From Mycolicibacterium madagascariense (lineage in GTDB: Bacteria > Actinomycetota > Actinomycetes > Mycobacteriales > Mycobacteriaceae), in NCBI RefSeq assembly GCF_010729665.1, contig NZ_AP022610.1, positions 1,550,001 through 1,614,000 on the forward strand: a stretch of 64,000 nucleotides of DNA. The letters run 5' to 3'. This document shows, piece by piece, positions 51,227 to 60,062 of the stretch (within the stretch, counting starts at the first letter, position 1; each line of letters opens with the position of its first letter). The position numbers were made by a program, and so were the translations under genes. Under the pieces are notes generated by a model. The model saw only the letters and a program-made list of their open reading frames with translations. It searched no databases and was not told where the DNA came from.

Positions 51227-51256
51227 AAACGGCCCCGGATTCCTCCGGGGCCGTTT
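51227..51256. terminator. Bidirectional terminator between pdtaS and whiB1
   Basis: Arms AAACGGCCCCGGA (51227-51239) and its exact complement (51244-51256) close a TTCC loop. In the plus-strand RNA the second arm ends in UUU, and by symmetry the minus strand likewise. It sits between convergent stops at 51185 and 51277. Confidence 0.8.
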
Positions 51257-51276
51257 CGGAAAGATCGGTTGATCGG

Positions 51277-51531
51277 CTAGACGCCGGTGCGGGCCTTCGT
51301 GCGCGCGTTGCGACGCTTGAGGGCGCGGCGCTCGTCCTCGCTCATGCCGCCCCACACGCCTGCGTCCTGTCCGGACTCCAACGCCCAGCTCAGGCACTCC
51401 GTGGTGACCGGGCAACGGTTGCAGACGAGCTTCGCGTCAGCGATCTGTGCGAGTGCCGGACCGCTGTTCCCGACGGGGAAGAACAGTTCCGGGTCCTCGT
51501 CACGACAGACCGCCTTGTGCCGCCAATCCAT
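51277..51531 (-). CDS. whiB1: Iron-sulfur, NO-responsive regulator WhiB1
   Basis: An essential Wbl factor of 84 residues, full length. It binds a 4Fe-4S cluster that reacts with nitric oxide and contacts SigA region 4. The cluster cysteines are Cys9, Cys37, Cys40 and Cys46; GVWGG is at 58-62; the basic tail is RRALKRRNARTKART. The ATG at 51531 is the family start (MDWRHKAVCRDEDPELFF). A CRP-like site lies 140-155 bases upstream. The upstream 257 bases hold no other gene. Confidence 0.96.
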   Translation of the reverse strand: MDWRHKAVCRDEDPELFFPVGNSGPALAQIADAKLVCNRCPVTTECLSWALESGQDAGVWGGMSEDERRALKRRNARTKARTGV

Positions 51532-51670
51532 AGTTACAACTCCTCTTCGTGTGCGCAGCAAGGCGCACGAGCTTTTACTTCGGCTGTTAACGCGTGCAAC
51601 CAAATGTTTCTGCACTGTTGCAAACGATGCTTCCACAGGCTGAACAGATGTCAATAGAGCCGCGTTAACA

Positions 51671-51686
51671 CGTGTGCAATCTCACT
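51671..51686 (-). promoter_or_regulatory. CRP-like site upstream of whiB1
   Basis: Read on the minus strand the site is AGTGAGATTGCACACG, close to the CRP site I recall for M. tuberculosis whiB1 and similar to the TGTGA-N6-TCACA consensus. A possible -35 TTGACA lies at 51649-51654 on the same strand. cAMP control of whiB1 is likely conserved (inference). Confidence 0.5.
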
Positions 51687-51788
51687 GGCTTCTCGATGTG
51701 GGACCGGGTTGGCCGTCCCCTCATTCCGTTGTACTACACTCGGCGTACTCGTGCCTTGATTCGTGCCAGATCGCGACGCATTCGCCGG

Positions 51789-52748
51789 TCAATCGTGTGT
51801 TGGTGGGGCGGCCACCACGGCCAGGGCATTCGGCACCGAGGTGAACGTCATGGTCTTTCGCTCGCCGACGTAGTCCCCGTCGATCTGACACGCCGTCGGC
51901 GTGTCGGCGATCACCCGGACCCACAACACGTCGTCGTCGCGCACCAGGTGCTTGGCCTCGATGCGCCGGTTCTTCGACAGCATCCGAGCCACCAAACGCA
52001 GATTCGCCCACACGTTCATGCTGGTCGTCGCGAACACGCCGAGGCCCGTCTCGAAGGTCGTCTCCGGATTCGTCCACACCGGGCGCGTGTTGGCGTAGGT
52101 CCACGGGCTCGAATTCGACACGAAGGCGAAGTGCACCCCGGTGACGGGGTCCCGGCCCGGCAGTTCCAGCGTCAGCGTCGGATCGCGGCGGGCGCTGGCC
52201 AGCACTTCGCGCGTGGCCACCCGCATGTAGCGCGACGCGGTGACCTTGCGGCCCTTCTCGCGCTGCGCCTCGACGGCCGCCACCACGTCCCCGTCGACAC
52301 CCATGCCCGCAGTGAACACGCCCCACCGGTCGCCGCAGTCCATCAGCCCGATCCGGCGCCACGGCACGCCCCTCCGGTAGGCGCCGAGCAGGTCCACCAG
52401 CTGATTCGTCGCCACGATCGGGTCCGCGCTGATCCCCAGCGCCCGCGCGAACACGTTGGCCGAACCGCCGGGCACCACGCCGACCGCGGGCCCGTCGCGG
52501 GGCGGTACGTGACCGCAGTCGCCGAGGATCCCGTTGACCACCTCGTTCACGGTGCCGTCACCCCCGTGCACGATGACGACGTCGGTGCCGTCGCGGGCCG
52601 CCTCGCCGGCAATCTCGATGGCGTGACCGCGGTGATCGGTGTGGGCGACCCTGAGGGTGACCCGACTCTCGAGCGCGTGGGCGAGCAGGTCCCGGCCGGC
52701 CGGCGTCGTCGACGTGGCGTTCGGATTGACGATCAGCACGGCGCGCAC
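51789..52748 (-). CDS. Diacylglycerol/lipid kinase family protein (Rv3218 type)
   Basis: A 319-residue protein of the DAGK catalytic family. It has AVLIVNPNATSTTPAG, the nucleotide motif VVIVHGGDGTVNEVVNGIL (GGDGT), VGVVPGGSANVFARALGI and a C-terminal beta domain ending in IDGDYVG. Such enzymes phosphorylate diacylglycerol or sphingoid lipids at the membrane. GTG 52748 is chosen (RAVLIVNP); GTG 52769 is an alternative. It is divergent from the next gene with about 50 bases between. Confidence 0.88.
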   Translation of the reverse strand: MRAVLIVNPNATSTTPAGRDLLAHALESRVTLRVAHTDHRGHAIEIAGEAARDGTDVVIVHGGDGTVNEVVNGILGDCGHVPPRDGPAVGVVPGGSANVFARALGISADPIVATNQLVDLLGAYRRGVPWRRIGLMDCGDRWGVFTAGMGVDGDVVAAVEAQREKGRKVTASRYMRVATREVLASARRDPTLTLELPGRDPVTGVHFAFVSNSSPWTYANTRPVWTNPETTFETGLGVFATTSMNVWANLRLVARMLSKNRRIEAKHLVRDDDVLWVRVIADTPTACQIDGDYVGERKTMTFTSVPNALAVVAAPPTHD

Positions 52749-52799
52749 GGGGCCCAACCCTATCGGCACGCGCCGCGGCCGCGCTCTACCCTCGACGGT

Positions 52800-53219
52800 G
52801 TGATCGTGCCCGCGCCCTCCACCGTGCGACAGGCCGCCGCCGTCGTGGCTCTCGAGGGCGTGGCGCTGCTGGTCGTCGCCGGGGTATTGATCGTCCGGGC
52901 GGTCGGCGGGGCCCACGAGAAGTCCATCAGTGGGTACGGCACCGCAGGCTGGTTCGTCGTGATGGGCGCGGCGGTGCTGACCTCCGGGTGGGCGCTGTGG
53001 ACCGGGCGCCGGTGGGGCCGGGGCATCGCGGTCTTCGCACAATTGCTGCTGCTGCCGGTGGCCTGGTACGTCGCCGTCGGGTCGCAGCAGTGGTCCTACG
53101 GGGTGCCCATCGCGCTCGTCGCCGTCGCCGCGCTGGCGTTGCTGTTCAGTCCGTCGGCCGTGCAGTGGCTGTCTCAGGACCCGGCCAGCGCCGACAACTC
53201 GTCGCCCGACACGCGGTAG
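52800..53219 (+). CDS. Four-helix membrane protein (Rv3217c type)
   Basis: A 139-residue integral membrane protein of unknown function with four hydrophobic helices: VVALEGVALLVVAGVLIV, GWFVVMGAAVLTSGWALW, IAVFAQLLLLPVAWYVAV and VPIALVAVAALALLF. No catalytic motif is seen. The GTG at 52800 (or 52806) is the start. Its last 46 bases overlap the end of the convergent acetyltransferase gene. Confidence 0.85.
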   Translation: MIVPAPSTVRQAAAVVALEGVALLVVAGVLIVRAVGGAHEKSISGYGTAGWFVVMGAAVLTSGWALWTGRRWGRGIAVFAQLLLLPVAWYVAVGSQQWSYGVPIALVAVAALALLFSPSAVQWLSQDPASADNSSPDTR

Positions 53220-53653
53220 GTGATCCACTCGGTCTGCGGCCGGCCGCCCACGGCGTCGTAGAGGGCGATCGCGGTGGTGTTCCAGTCGAGCACCGCCCAC
53301 GTCAGTCGGGTGTAGCCGTTGTCGACGCACTCCCTGGCCAGGGTCGCCAGCAGGGCCTTGGCCAGCCCGAGGCGCCGGAACGTCGGCTTCACGAAGAGGT
53401 CTTCGAGGTAGATGCCCGCCACGCCGTCCCAGGTCGAGAAGTTGCGAAACCACAAGGCCATCGCGGCGGGTTCGCCGTCGACCTCGGCGACGTGGGCCCA
53501 CGCCGCGGGCTGATCGGCGAACAGCGCCCGGTGCAGTTGCTCCTCGGTTACCGTGCATTGGTCTAGCGCGTGTTCGAACTCGGCGAGCGCACGCATCATG
53601 GCGACCAACTCGGCCTCGTCACCGGGCCTCGCCCAGCGGATGGTCACCGTCAC
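53174..53653 (-). CDS. GNAT-family N-acetyltransferase (Rv3216 type)
   Basis: A 159-residue acetyltransferase resembling spermidine/thialysine acetyltransferases. The fold starts with TIRWARPGDEAELVAMM; the acetyl-CoA loop is VKPTFRRLGLAKALL (a variant of R/Q-x-x-G-x-G/A); and LEDLFV precedes it. It ends with ALYDAVGGRPQTEWITYRV. The GTG at 53653 overlaps the entC stop by GTGA. It is the last gene of a phosphatase-entC-GNAT unit. Confidence 0.9.
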   Translation of the reverse strand: MTVTIRWARPGDEAELVAMMRALAEFEHALDQCTVTEEQLHRALFADQPAAWAHVAEVDGEPAAMALWFRNFSTWDGVAGIYLEDLFVKPTFRRLGLAKALLATLARECVDNGYTRLTWAVLDWNTTAIALYDAVGGRPQTEWITYRVSGDELSALAGS

Positions 53654-54741
53654 GTCTTAACTCCCAACGCCGTCAACATCGTGCGAAACTTCGTATTCGT
53701 CTCTGCCACTTCATCATCCGGGTCGGACTCGGCAACGATGCCGCCTCCCGACCTGGCCACCGCGGTGCGGCGGTCGGCCGACAGCTCGGCGCACCGGATC
53801 GACACGACCCACGTGCCGTCCCCGTCGGCGCGGCACCACCCTACGGCCCCCGCGTAGAACCCCCGGTCGCCCTCGAGCGCGGAGATGAGCTCGACGGCCG
53901 CGGGGGTGGGCACCCCGCCGACGGCCGCCGTCGGATGCAGCGCCACGGCGAGATCCAGTGCGGTGGTAGATGATTCGCGCAGGCGCCCCGTGATCGGGGT
54001 GTTGAGATGCCAGACGGCCGACGTGCGGCTCAGCTCGGGGGAGGCCGCGATGTCCAGCTCGGTGCACAGCGGTTCGAGGGCGGCCCGCATCTGGTCGACC
54101 ACCAGCCGGTGCTCGTGCAGGTCCTTGGCCGACGCCGCCAGCGCGGCTCCGCTCGCCTCGTCGGCGGCGGGGTCGACCGACCGCGGCGCCGACCCGGCGA
54201 ACGGACGGCACGTCACGACGTCCCCGCGGCGGGCCACCAGCAGTTCGGGGCTCGCACCGACCAGGACGGTGCCGGCGCGGTCCTCGCCCGCGGGGCCGAG
54301 ATCCACGAGATAGGTCGTCGCCGAGACGTCGTCGGCGAGCCGACGCACCAGCGTGCCGACGTCGATCTCACCGTCGGCCACGACCCGCAGCGCCCGCGCC
54401 AGGACGACCTTGTGCAGCTCGTCGGCCGGGTCGGACAGGCGGCGCAGGGCCGTGGCGATGCGTTCGCGGTGCGCGGCGGGTGGAGGCAGTGTCTCGGCGA
54501 TGACGGCGGCGGGCAGGTCGCGAGGCGCCCGAGCGGGCAGGCGGTCGGTGAAGGTCAGCCGCTCGGGGCGCATCAGCGCGGTCGGGCGGGTCACGTCGAA
54601 CGGCAGGGCGCCCACGACGATGGGCGCGTTGCCGCGGGCGAGGGCGTCCTGCGCGTCGCGGAGCCGGGGATAGGCCTCGGCGACGCCCTCGCCGACGACC
54701 ACGCCGTCGGGTCGGGCGAGCAGGAAGGACGGGTCGGTCAC
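53650..54741 (-). CDS. entC: Isochorismate synthase
   Basis: Chorismate-binding enzyme (363 residues) that makes isochorismate for salicylate (mycobactin) or menaquinone. The catalytic region has ELHKVVLARAL (Lys as base), GASPELLVARRGDVVTCRPFAGSA, KDLHEHRLVVDQMRAALEP, and HPTAAVGGVPTPAAVELI with GFYAGAVGW (the Mg and substrate site). The GTG at 54741 overlaps the stop of the phosphatase gene by GTGA. It is translated as the middle gene of a coupled triplet. Confidence 0.92.
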   Translation of the reverse strand: MTDPSFLLARPDGVVVGEGVAEAYPRLRDAQDALARGNAPIVVGALPFDVTRPTALMRPERLTFTDRLPARAPRDLPAAVIAETLPPPAAHRERIATALRRLSDPADELHKVVLARALRVVADGEIDVGTLVRRLADDVSATTYLVDLGPAGEDRAGTVLVGASPELLVARRGDVVTCRPFAGSAPRSVDPAADEASGAALAASAKDLHEHRLVVDQMRAALEPLCTELDIAASPELSRTSAVWHLNTPITGRLRESSTTALDLAVALHPTAAVGGVPTPAAVELISALEGDRGFYAGAVGWCRADGDGTWVVSIRCAELSADRRTAVARSGGGIVAESDPDDEVAETNTKFRTMLTALGVKT

Positions 54742-55349
54742 GGGGACGGGCGGGGAGTGCCGTGGCCGGTGAGGCCGAGCGCGCCGATCTGTCGCACGCC
54801 GTGCTCGTAGCCGCACACCGCGACCGACGCGGCCGCCATCGAGAAGCGGATGCCCTCGGAGATGGGCAACTCCACCCAGCGCGTGATGACCGAGCGGGAG
54901 AAGTGCCCGTGGCCGACGAAGACGACGTCGCGAGAGTCCATGTGGGACAACGCAAGTCCAACGGCACGGTCGGCGCGCACGGTGACGTCCTGCACGCTCT
55001 CGCCGTCGGGACAGCCGTGCGTCCACACCATCCAGTCCGGCACGGTCTCGCGGATCTGCGCCGTCGTGAGGCCCTCGTAGTCGCCGTAGTCCCACTCGGC
55101 GAGCAGGGGTGAGACCTCGTCGACGGTCAGCCCGGCCAGCTCGGCGGTCACCAGCGCGCGGTGGCGCGGACTCGACACCACCAGCGGGTCGTCCAGCTCG
55201 AGCTCGGCGAGCACGTCGCTGGCCTGGCGGGCCTTCGTGCGACCGTCGTCGGTGAGCTCGAGGTCGGTGCGACCGGTGTGTCGACCACTCTTCGACCATT
55301 CGGTCTCGCCGTGGCGGAGCAGGATCAGACGGTGCCGTTCGGTAGCCAC
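54738..55349 (-). CDS. Histidine phosphatase (phosphoglycerate mutase-like, Rv3214 type)
   Basis: A cofactor-independent acid-phosphatase-type enzyme of 203 residues. The catalytic phospho-His is in LILLRHGETEWS; SSPRHRALVTAEL has the Arg/His pocket, EWDYGDYEG the acid, and VGHGHFSRSVI the second His. The M. tuberculosis orthologue has phosphatase rather than mutase activity (recalled). The physiological substrate is unknown. It heads the operon with entC and the GNAT gene. Confidence 0.92.
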   Translation of the reverse strand: MATERHRLILLRHGETEWSKSGRHTGRTDLELTDDGRTKARQASDVLAELELDDPLVVSSPRHRALVTAELAGLTVDEVSPLLAEWDYGDYEGLTTAQIRETVPDWMVWTHGCPDGESVQDVTVRADRAVGLALSHMDSRDVVFVGHGHFSRSVITRWVELPISEGIRFSMAAASVAVCGYEHGVRQIGALGLTGHGTPRPSP

Positions 55350-55434
55350 TCCGGCAATTCTGCCTCACGTCGTGCGCCATGCTGGGGCCGCGTACGTGCT
55401 TGGATGGCGGGAGTTGACGCAGGACGGGGAAGAC

Positions 55435-56229
55435 ATGACGCGAGTACTGGCGGTCGCCAACCAGAAGGGCGGGGTCGCCAAGACGACCACGGTGGCGTCC
55501 CTGGGTGCGGCGATGGCCGAGAAGGGGCGGCGGGTGCTGCTCGTCGACCTGGACCCGCAGGGTTCGCTGACGTTCTCCCTCGGCCACGACCCCGACACGC
55601 TGGCGGTGTCGGTCCACGAGGTGCTCCTCGGCGACGTCGAGCCGGACACCGCGCTGTTGACGACGGCCGAGGGCATGACGCTGCTGCCCGCCAACATCGA
55701 CCTGGCCGGCGCCGAGGCCATGCTGCTCATGCGGGCGGGCAGGGAGTACGCGCTCAAGCGGGCGCTGGCGAAGATCGGGGCCGGCTTCGACGTCGTCGTC
55801 GTCGACTGCCCGCCGTCGCTGGGCGTGCTGACGCTGAACGGCCTGACCGCCGCGAACGACGTCATCGTCCCGCTGCAGTGCGAGACGCTCGCGCACCGCG
55901 GGGTCGGCCAGTTCCTGCGCACCGTCAACGACGTGCAGCAGATCACCAACGCGGACCTGGTGCTCCTGGGCGCGCTGCCGACGCTGTACGACTCGCGCAC
56001 CACGCACAGCCGCGACGTCATCTTCGACGTCGCCGACCGCTATCAGCTGCCGGTGCTCGCGCCGCCCATTCCGCGCACCGTGCGCTTCGCCGAGGCCAGC
56101 GCATCGGGATCATCGGTGCTCGCCGGGCGAAAGAACAAGGGCGCCAACGCCTATCGTGAACTTGCCGACGCGTTGCTCAGGCACTGGAAGTCGGGGCGGG
56201 CGCTGCCGACCTACGCTCCCGAGGTCTAG
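55435..56229 (+). CDS. ParA/Soj-type ATPase (Rv3213c type)
   Basis: A 264-residue ParA-like protein. It has the deviant Walker A KGGVAKTTT with the signature Lys, LVDLDPQGSLTF (switch I) and VVDCPPSLGVLTLN (switch II/Walker B). Such ATPases pattern DNA or protein cargo on the nucleoid. There is no ParB gene beside it, so it is an orphan; a role in cargo positioning is possible. The ATG at 55435 is preferred over a long open extension. Its stop abuts the stop of the convergent gene. Confidence 0.9.
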   Translation: MTRVLAVANQKGGVAKTTTVASLGAAMAEKGRRVLLVDLDPQGSLTFSLGHDPDTLAVSVHEVLLGDVEPDTALLTTAEGMTLLPANIDLAGAEAMLLMRAGREYALKRALAKIGAGFDVVVVDCPPSLGVLTLNGLTAANDVIVPLQCETLAHRGVGQFLRTVNDVQQITNADLVLLGALPTLYDSRTTHSRDVIFDVADRYQLPVLAPPIPRTVRFAEASASGSSVLAGRKNKGANAYRELADALLRHWKSGRALPTYAPEV

Positions 56230-57444
56230 TCAGGACCCCAGCGCCACCAGGGTGTCGCCGCGCTGTTCGAGTACCGTCGCGCCGGCGACGCCGGGCACGA
56301 CCGGCGCCTGGCTCGGCGGGCGGGAGAGCGCGATGTGCGACTCGCCCGCGCCGGTCTGCGGGTTGAACACGTCGTAGCCCGAGGTGACGGGCACCAGGAG
56401 CTTGCCGGCGAGCTGCATCGCGGGACCGACGGGGGCCTGCCCGTTCACCGGGCTGACCGTGAACCGGTACTTCAGCTGGTCGGCGTCGAACACCATGGTG
56501 GAGTCACCGGTCCACCACGTCACCAGGTCGCCCGCGCGCGACATCGTGGCCTGCGGGGAGGCCGGCGCGGCGAGGGCGGTGCTCGCGATCGTGGAGCCGG
56601 TGTCGTCGATGACGTTCACGACCGGGGTCGGACTGGGGACGTAGATCGCGGTCGTGGTGTCCGAGACGGCGATGACCCTGGCGCCGCTGTCGACCGCGAC
56701 GCCGGGCAGCTGGACGATCTTGCTCTTGGGCTGATCCTCCTGGTCGGCCGGCATCAGCAGGTTGAGCCGCAGGTCCCGCTGGCCGGGGCAGGCCTGCAGC
56801 ACCGAGACCGCCGACGTGCTCGCGGCCGCGGAGGTCAGCCGGCACAGCGGCTGGGTGGGTACCCCCGGCTTGATCCGCGCGTCGAGGGCCCCGAAGCCGA
56901 TCATCCGGACCATGTCCGATCGCCACAGCTCCAGCCGGGTGCTGCCGGCCGACAGGACCGAGGAGCCGTCCGAGGACAGGGCCACCGTGGGATCGGCATA
57001 GGCCGTGCGGCTGTAGTGCCGACGCCCGGTCTGCCCGTCGATCGTCGTCACCTGACCGCAGCCGCGACGGTCGGGATAGACGGCCACGGCGTCGTTGTAG
57101 ACGTAGGTGACCCCGCACAGGTCGACGTCACGCGAATAGCTCCACAGGACCGTGCCCGTGGCCGGATCGCGCCCGTCCATCTCGCGGCCCGCTCCCGTGA
57201 CGACCGCGCCCCCGGCCACCACCGGACGGGTCGTCTTCGGGCTCGCGGCGGTCCACAGCTGATGCAGCGTCGACGGCACCGTCTGGGCGGACTTCAGCGC
57301 GGGCAGCGGCTCGGCAGCCGGCTTGCTGATCGTGGCGCGCGCGTCGCTACTCCACCAGATCAGTGCCCACGCGACGGCGATCACCAGGACGATGGCCGCA
57401 GCCGCCAGCAGGTCGCCCCTGGTGCGGCGTTCCGGTGTGACCAT
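56230..57444 (-). CDS. Single-pass membrane protein with PQQ-like beta-propeller (Rv3212 type)
   Basis: A 404-residue protein with one N-terminal transmembrane helix (about 10-32) and an extracytoplasmic propeller: repeated strands such as VVTGAGREMDGRDPATGTVLWSYSRD, VTTIDGQTGRRHYSRT and YDVFNPQTGAGESHIALS follow the PQQ/WD-like pattern. The M. tuberculosis orthologue binds lipoproteins or envelope parts only by prediction; function is unknown. Downstream of rhlE on the same strand (18 bases between). Confidence 0.85.
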   Translation of the reverse strand: MVTPERRTRGDLLAAAAIVLVIAVAWALIWWSSDARATISKPAAEPLPALKSAQTVPSTLHQLWTAASPKTTRPVVAGGAVVTGAGREMDGRDPATGTVLWSYSRDVDLCGVTYVYNDAVAVYPDRRGCGQVTTIDGQTGRRHYSRTAYADPTVALSSDGSSVLSAGSTRLELWRSDMVRMIGFGALDARIKPGVPTQPLCRLTSAAASTSAVSVLQACPGQRDLRLNLLMPADQEDQPKSKIVQLPGVAVDSGARVIAVSDTTTAIYVPSPTPVVNVIDDTGSTIASTALAAPASPQATMSRAGDLVTWWTGDSTMVFDADQLKYRFTVSPVNGQAPVGPAMQLAGKLLVPVTSGYDVFNPQTGAGESHIALSRPPSQAPVVPGVAGATVLEQRGDTLVALGS

Positions 57445-57462
57445 CTACGGCAGGTGACCTCG

Positions 57463-59028
57463 TCAGCCGGCGGTCGGCGCGGCGGTGTTCGGACGACGGC
57501 GGCGACGGCGGCGGCGCGCCGGGGCATCGCTGGCCGAGGCCGAGTCGGCGTCGGTAACGGACGCGGCGTCGCTCACCCCGGCGGTCTGCTCGGTGCTCGC
57601 GACGTGGCCCGTGCTGCCACCGCGGGTGCGCTGGCGCGTGCGGTTGCGGGTGCGGGCAGGCCGGTCGCCGTCGCGCGACTCACGCCGCGGGCGGTCCTTC
57701 GACTCGGTCGAGCGGGTGGCCCGGCCGATCGAGCCGCCGGCCTCGGTGGGGATGTCGAGTTCGGCGAAGAGGTGCGGCGAACTCGAGTACGTCTCGACGG
57801 GGTCGGGGTTGTTCAGGCCGAGCGCCTTGTCGATCATCGTCCAGCGCGGCAGCTCGTCCCAGTCGACCAGCGTGACCGCGATGCCGGTCTTCCCGGCGCG
57901 CCCGGTGCGGCCGATGCGGTGCACGTAGGCCTGCTCGTCCTCGGGAATCTGGTAGTTGATGACGTGGGTGATGTCGTCGATGTCGATGCCGCGTGCCGCG
58001 ACGTCGGTGGCGACGAGCACGTCGACCTCGCCGGTGCGAAAGCCCTTGAGGGCCTTCTCGCGGGCGCCCTGGCCGAGGTCGCCGTGGACGGCGCCGACCT
58101 TGAAGCCCCGCTCGGCGAGTTCGTCGGCCACCTTCTGCGCGGTGCGCTTGGTGCGCGTGAAGATCATCGTCGCGCCGCGGCCGTTGGCCTGCAGGATGCG
58201 CGCGACCATCTCGACCTTGTCGAGGGCGTGCGCGCGATAGGCGTGCTGGGTGGTGTTCTCGTGGGTGGCCGCGGAATGCGGCGCCTCGGCGCGGATGTGC
58301 GTCGGCTGGTTCATGAACGTGCGGGCCAGCGTGATGATCGGGTCCGGCATGGTCGCCGAGAACAGCATGGCCTGCCGGTCGGTGGGGATCTGCTTGAGGA
58401 TGCGCTCGATGTCGGGCAGGAACCCGAGGTCCAGCATCTCGTCGGCTTCGTCGAGCACCAGCACCGACAGCCCGCCGAGCTGCAGGTGGTCCTGCTGGGC
58501 GAGGTCGAGCAGGCGGCCGGGGGTGCCGACGACGACGTCGACGCCCGCCCGCAGCGCCTCGATCTGCGGCTCGTAGGGGCGGCCGCCGTAGATGGACGTG
58601 ACCGACAGTTTGCGGTCACCGACCGTCAGATACTTGGCGGCGCCGGCGAGGTCGTCGAAGACCTGCAGGCAGAGCTCGCGGGTCGGTACGACGATCAGCG
58701 CGCGGGGGATGCCGGTGAGCGGGCGCGACTCGTCGGTGACGATGCGGTGCAGCAGCGGCACGCCGAAGGCGAAGGTCTTGCCCATGCCGGTACGGGCCTG
58801 GCCGATGAGGTCGTCGCCGGTCAGGGCCAGCGGAAGCGTGAGCTCCTGGATGGCGAAGGTGTGTTCGATCCCGCCCTCGGCCAGGGCGCGGACGATCTCC
58901 TCGCGCACGCCGAGTTCGGCGAACGTCGTGGTCTTCGGGGCGGCCTCGGGGGCGTCGACGATGACGTCGATGTCGGGGGTGAGGTCGTTGGTGGTGTCAG
59001 TGTTGGTATCGGTGTTGAGTGAAGTCAT
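57463..59028 (-). CDS. rhlE: DEAD-box RNA helicase RhlE
   Basis: ATP-dependent RNA helicase of 521 residues. The order of motifs is complete: Q (FAIQELTLP), I (ARTGMGKT), Ia (VPTREL), Ib (GTPGR), II (DEAD), III (SAT), IV-V (ATDVAARGIDI), VI (YVHRIGRTGRAG). The C-terminal ~120 residues are Arg/Glu/Ser-rich and end in a run of eight or more Arg residues, a likely RNA-binding tail. The N-terminal ~30 residues are acidic and Thr/Asp-rich. The 273-base upstream region has no gene. Confidence 0.93.
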   Translation of the reverse strand: MTSLNTDTNTDTTNDLTPDIDVIVDAPEAAPKTTTFAELGVREEIVRALAEGGIEHTFAIQELTLPLALTGDDLIGQARTGMGKTFAFGVPLLHRIVTDESRPLTGIPRALIVVPTRELCLQVFDDLAGAAKYLTVGDRKLSVTSIYGGRPYEPQIEALRAGVDVVVGTPGRLLDLAQQDHLQLGGLSVLVLDEADEMLDLGFLPDIERILKQIPTDRQAMLFSATMPDPIITLARTFMNQPTHIRAEAPHSAATHENTTQHAYRAHALDKVEMVARILQANGRGATMIFTRTKRTAQKVADELAERGFKVGAVHGDLGQGAREKALKGFRTGEVDVLVATDVAARGIDIDDITHVINYQIPEDEQAYVHRIGRTGRAGKTGIAVTLVDWDELPRWTMIDKALGLNNPDPVETYSSSPHLFAELDIPTEAGGSIGRATRSTESKDRPRRESRDGDRPARTRNRTRQRTRGGSTGHVASTEQTAGVSDAASVTDADSASASDAPARRRRRRRRPNTAAPTAG

Positions 59029-59301
59029 GCGTTTGCCGACGTAACCTTTCGCTTGTCAAAATCGCGGCGTCCACACGCGCACACGATCTCGACGAAAGAA
59101 CGCTGGTGGCCTCGGCTTCCGGGAGCCATCTGAAGGGGCTGCCCGGTGGGCGGGCCGACCTGAGCCGACGTTGTGTACGCACATTTCTCGGCGGTGACGG
59201 ACGTGAAGACGAGTCACTGCCGACTCCATGATAGCTGGCCCGGCCCGTGGGGGCGTCTGCGCGCCCGTCGGGGCACGTCTCGGGCGTCTAGAGTTGCCTC
59301 C

Positions 59302-59994
59302 ATGACACCGACGCAGCCCGCGGCCTTCACCGAGCCGACGGTGCACTCCGAGACGAGCGAGCACCCCGGCGTCACCCAGCTCTTCGCGCTGCTGGCCTAC
59401 GGCGAGGTGGCGGCGTTCTACCGGCTCACCGACGAGGCGCGGATGGCGCCCAACCTGGCCGGCCGCATCAACATGGCGACCATGGCCGCCGCGGAGATGA
59501 ACCACTACGAGCTGCTGCGCGACGCGCTCGCCAAGCGCGGGGTGGACATCGTGGCGGCGATGACGAAGTACGCCTCCGCCCTGGAGAACTACCACCGCCT
59601 GACGACGCCGAGCACGTGGCTCGAGGCGCTCGTGAAGACCTACATCGGTGACGCGCTCGCCGCGGACTTCTACCTCGAGATCGCCGATGCGCTGCCCGCG
59701 GACGCGGCGGGTGTCGTGCGCGCCGTGCTGTCGGAGACCGGCCACTCCCAGTTCGTCGTGGCCGAGGTCAAGGCCGCCGTGACGGCGAGTGAGAAGCAGC
59801 GCCACCGCTTGGCGCTGTGGTCGCGCCGGCTGCTGGGCGAGGCCATCACGCAGGCGCAGTACGTGCTCGCCGAACACGACGAGCTCGTCGACTTCGTGGT
59901 GAGCAGTGGCGAGGGCATCGGCCGGCTCACCGAGTTCTTCGACCGGCTGCAGAACACCCACAACACGCGCGTGCGGGAGCTCGGTCTCGCGTAG
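59302..59994 (+). CDS. Ferritin-like fold protein (Rv3210c type)
   Basis: A 230-residue helical protein whose carboxylates recall tRNA-hydroxylase MiaE-like di-iron proteins: YGEVAAFYRL, AAAEMNHYELLRDALAKRG (E-x2-H) and a later SETGHSQFVVAE (E-x2-H). This is the expected two E-x-x-H half-sites of a di-iron centre. The activity is not known. The ATG at 59302 is used. It is followed after 68 bases by the DOT1-like gene. It is divergent from rhlE. Confidence 0.85.
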   Translation: MTPTQPAAFTEPTVHSETSEHPGVTQLFALLAYGEVAAFYRLTDEARMAPNLAGRINMATMAAAEMNHYELLRDALAKRGVDIVAAMTKYASALENYHRLTTPSTWLEALVKTYIGDALAADFYLEIADALPADAAGVVRAVLSETGHSQFVVAEVKAAVTASEKQRHRLALWSRRLLGEAITQAQYVLAEHDELVDFVVSSGEGIGRLTEFFDRLQNTHNTRVRELGLA

Positions 59995-60062
59995 TTGCCG
60001 GCCGTGCAACTGCGCCGTCGCAGGGTAGTTCTGCCCGTGGGGCGCTGTTACCTTTCCGCGCC

